Positions 61,965 through 64,000 of a stretch of 64,000 bases of DNA are shown here, piece after piece. The notes under the pieces are model-generated. The model worked only from the letters and a program-made list of their open reading frames with translations. It was not told the origin of the DNA and searched no databases. Made by a program: the position numbers and the translations under genes. Numbering within the stretch: the stretch's first letter is position 1; each line of letters begins with the position of its first letter. Origin of the DNA: Panopea generosa. Lineage: Eukaryota; Mollusca; Bivalvia; Adapedonta; Hiatellidae. The stretch is from the NCBI GenBank assembly GCA_029582155.1, contig CM055902.1:14148086-14212085 (forward strand). The letters are read 5' to 3'.

Positions 61965-63035
61965 AAGACTTTTGGTATCATGGATCATATGTATTAGATC
62001 AATTAAAAATAATGTTTGTTTTTACCTCTGTATGCCACTGGTGTTTAATTTTGATGTATGCATATAACGGTCACATCAATCATGACTTAAAACAGAAACG
62101 TGTAAGATGATCTTTACGTTACTACAATACTGATATATACTGAAATTTTATATTTGACTTAAGATATGCTTGAATTTTTTAAAATTCTTTACATTTAAAC
62201 GACTCAATATACACGTAACGTATTGTTAGACATACAGATTAAAAGAACTGTTGATGAAATGAACTCTGTTACAGCATTTGATTGTACCGGTGTCACTAAT
62301 GCTTGTAAGAACAGTGGTACCTGCGAGGCCGGGAAAACAACGTGTACTTGTGTAGCGGGATATACGGGAGATGATTGTGGAACAAGTAAGTGACAAATAA
62401 CTGCAGACTACCATTAGATTAATGACAAGTGTTGATAGTATAGTAATGTTAAAGGTTTTTGATCACTTAAAAATCGCCGTTAAATATTAAGATACAAAAC
62501 CGATGTTGACATTAAATGTTTGTATATAACGTTTAATGTCTATAAAATAGTAATTGTCTTTCAATTGGTTCCGTTTTCTGTCTTTTATATAGCGTTTTAG
62601 TTGCTATGAATCCTTAACTGAATCCTACTCATTAAAAGCTATCAGTTCATGTATGTAAATAGTCTGATTAGTCTAGATATGTTACATGTAAAACCATTGT
62701 ATATACGATATAGTCGAGACCAATTCTTTTGAATCAATTGACGCTATAGTATATTGTCCTTCGATTGCATTGTAGCTAGGTGCGCTCGCCGTGATCTTGT
62801 CTGTACATTTATGTATGGTTATTCACAAATAATTATCTCAATTTATGTATTATACATATACAAATTGATAACTTGCCTCCATAGATAAAGACCCCGAATT
62901 AGAAATACAGTTGTTGTGCAATTATTATCTCTCTATACATATGCATCTTACAAGCAAGACGCCTTACAGGAGGATTGGATCCGAAAACGATACATAAATA
63001 ATAGGTATTGTAATAGAGTAGAGGCATTTACCATT
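61965..63035 (+). repeat. 1,071-base near-identical direct duplication, right copy
   Basis: Partner of 50634-51704. The right boundary (63035) falls inside an 11-base inverted repeat: ACCATTTTACA at 63030-63040 and TGTAAAATGGT at 63066-63076. Confidence 0.95.
62275..62385 (+). CDS. Orphan EGF exon, copy 2
   Basis: Identical in sequence to the exon at 50944-51054, with the same splice sites. It lies on the strand opposite to the DUF7869 gene, upstream of that gene's first visible exon. Confidence 0.55.
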
Positions 63036-63195
63036 TTACATCGCTAAAACATATTATAATAACACTGTAAAATGGTAATTCACTTTAAAAATATGTTTTC
63101 CTATGCTAGCGTTTGATATAGCTAGCGAATACAAAACTGAAGTATATATCGAAATTGTACACTTTTGGAGTTGACTAAACATTCTTTAAAACTTG

Positions 63196-63262
63196 AATGT
63201 CAACGAAGTAACATACAGGTAACATATTATTTGACATACATATTGAAAAAATGTCGGCTGCT
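63196..63262 (+). repeat. Relic of a further EGF-exon module
   Basis: GTAACATACAGGTAACATAT and CATACATATTGAAAAAATGT repeat the sequence that directly precedes exon 8 and the orphan exons (ACATACACGTAACATAT, ACATATCGAAAAAATGTTGA). Where the acceptor and exon should follow there is a (CT)n run instead. Confidence 0.65.
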
Positions 63263-63277
63263 GAAAGAGGAAGTACT

Positions 63278-63280
<3 letters not shown>

Positions 63281-63329
<49 letters not shown>
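63281..63329 (+). repeat. (CT)n microsatellite
   Basis: Twenty-four uninterrupted CT units. It replaces the acceptor and exon expected from the module relic just upstream. Confidence 0.95.
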
Positions 63330-63334
<5 letters not shown>

Positions 63335-63339
63335 TTGAT

Positions 63340-64000
63340 CTTTTGCAAACAGCGTTGTTTGTCTGTACGCATATATTTTGTACTGGACCATTTCCATTCT
63401 ATTCACAGAGAACATATTATGAATTTATATTCACAAGCTACAATGTAAATCAAAAGCAAACGGACGTAGAATTAACCATTCTAATAGAATTGGTGTCATG
63501 CAATAAAATAACTAGGATTTCACTGTTCCTTCATTATCAAAGAGGTTTCTATGTCTGTCCTATAAGGTTATACTTACCATTTACCTCCCCTTAGTGACGG
63601 TAGCAAGATTACTGCGCCTAAGAAATTAGAGTTGTGTAGATCGGTTGGGCATTATATGTGTTGAAAATACTTAAAATGGTCATGTTACTTTGTACATATA
63701 AAACAATGGAACATTTTCATGATTTCTGGCAAGTTTGGATGATATTAGGCACTGTTGGATGAAGATATATTACAGTTTTAAGATGCGTAGTGATACACTG
63801 CAACAAATGGGCAGAATTGTCAAAAATGAAGGGTGCCCTCAAGCATCGAAATTGTGAAAAAACAACCTGGTCCACCCCATGTTTTTTTTCTGCATAATTG
63901 GACAAACAGAGGACTATCTATGGCAACAAGGCACTTTTAGAACCATTGGTAGTGATACAGTGTTCCAGAAGTGCGTGTTTCTATATATAGAACAGTATAA
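63340..64000. other. Right edge, no gene seen
   Basis: Short frames on both strands (63277-63594 +, 63717-63905 -) have no recognisable product. N-terminal exons of the DUF7869 gene could lie here or beyond, but none is identifiable. Confidence 0.45.

Noticed and set aside
63717-63905. 62-residue - strand frame near the right edge as an N-terminal exon of the DUF7869 gene
   Set aside because: No family motif, no matching splice phase to the exon at 60831-60922, and stops close upstream.

Overview
This window is animal nuclear DNA, most likely from a bivalve mollusc (inference, roughly 60% sure). It is AT-rich and intron-dense. It contains tRNA-derived SINEs with an Ala-type head of the sort common in bivalves, a 168-base repeat typical of mollusc genomes, and relics of mariner, Tc1 and Crypton elements. 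Nothing looks bacterial, so operons and ribosome binding sites do not apply.

The best-supported gene is on the + strand at 9.0-26.6 kb. It has nine coding exons, and every junction can be joined in frame. They encode about 282 residues: a signal peptide, six EGF-like modules (three of calcium-binding type), and a short hydrophobic tail that looks like a GPI-anchor signal. A TATA box lies at 9041 and an AATAAA at 26544. The introns hold a splice-site-derived 20-base minisatellite, a 2.3 kb AGT-repeat tract, a mariner relic and a pair of 0.9 kb direct repeats.

The second recognisable gene is on the - strand at 56.1-60.9 kb. It has five exons encoding at least 354 residues of a DUF7869-type protein. 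Its N-terminal part is not visible.

The region between the genes (26.6-50 kb) is built from repeats: SINEs, a Crypton (DUF3504) recombinase fragment, a Tc1 relic, and a family of local duplications all in one orientation (6.8, 31.1, 36.5-39.3, 43.6-46.4 and 47.4 kb). A second repeated unit lies at 42.1-43.0 and 48.1-49.0 kb.

At 50.6-51.7 and 62.0-63.0 kb lie two almost identical 1,071-base direct copies. Each carries an intact EGF exon paralogous to exon 8 of the main gene. Between them lie the DUF7869 gene and a 2.3 kb array of about 30 palindromes centred on GGATTAATCC. The palindrome array, the EGF-exon module duplications and the splice-donor minisatellite are the most unusual features. 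Long poly-Val, poly-Leu, poly-Ser or poly-Thr reading frames at 0.3-1.5 and 14.2-16.6 kb are translations of trinucleotide repeats, not genes.
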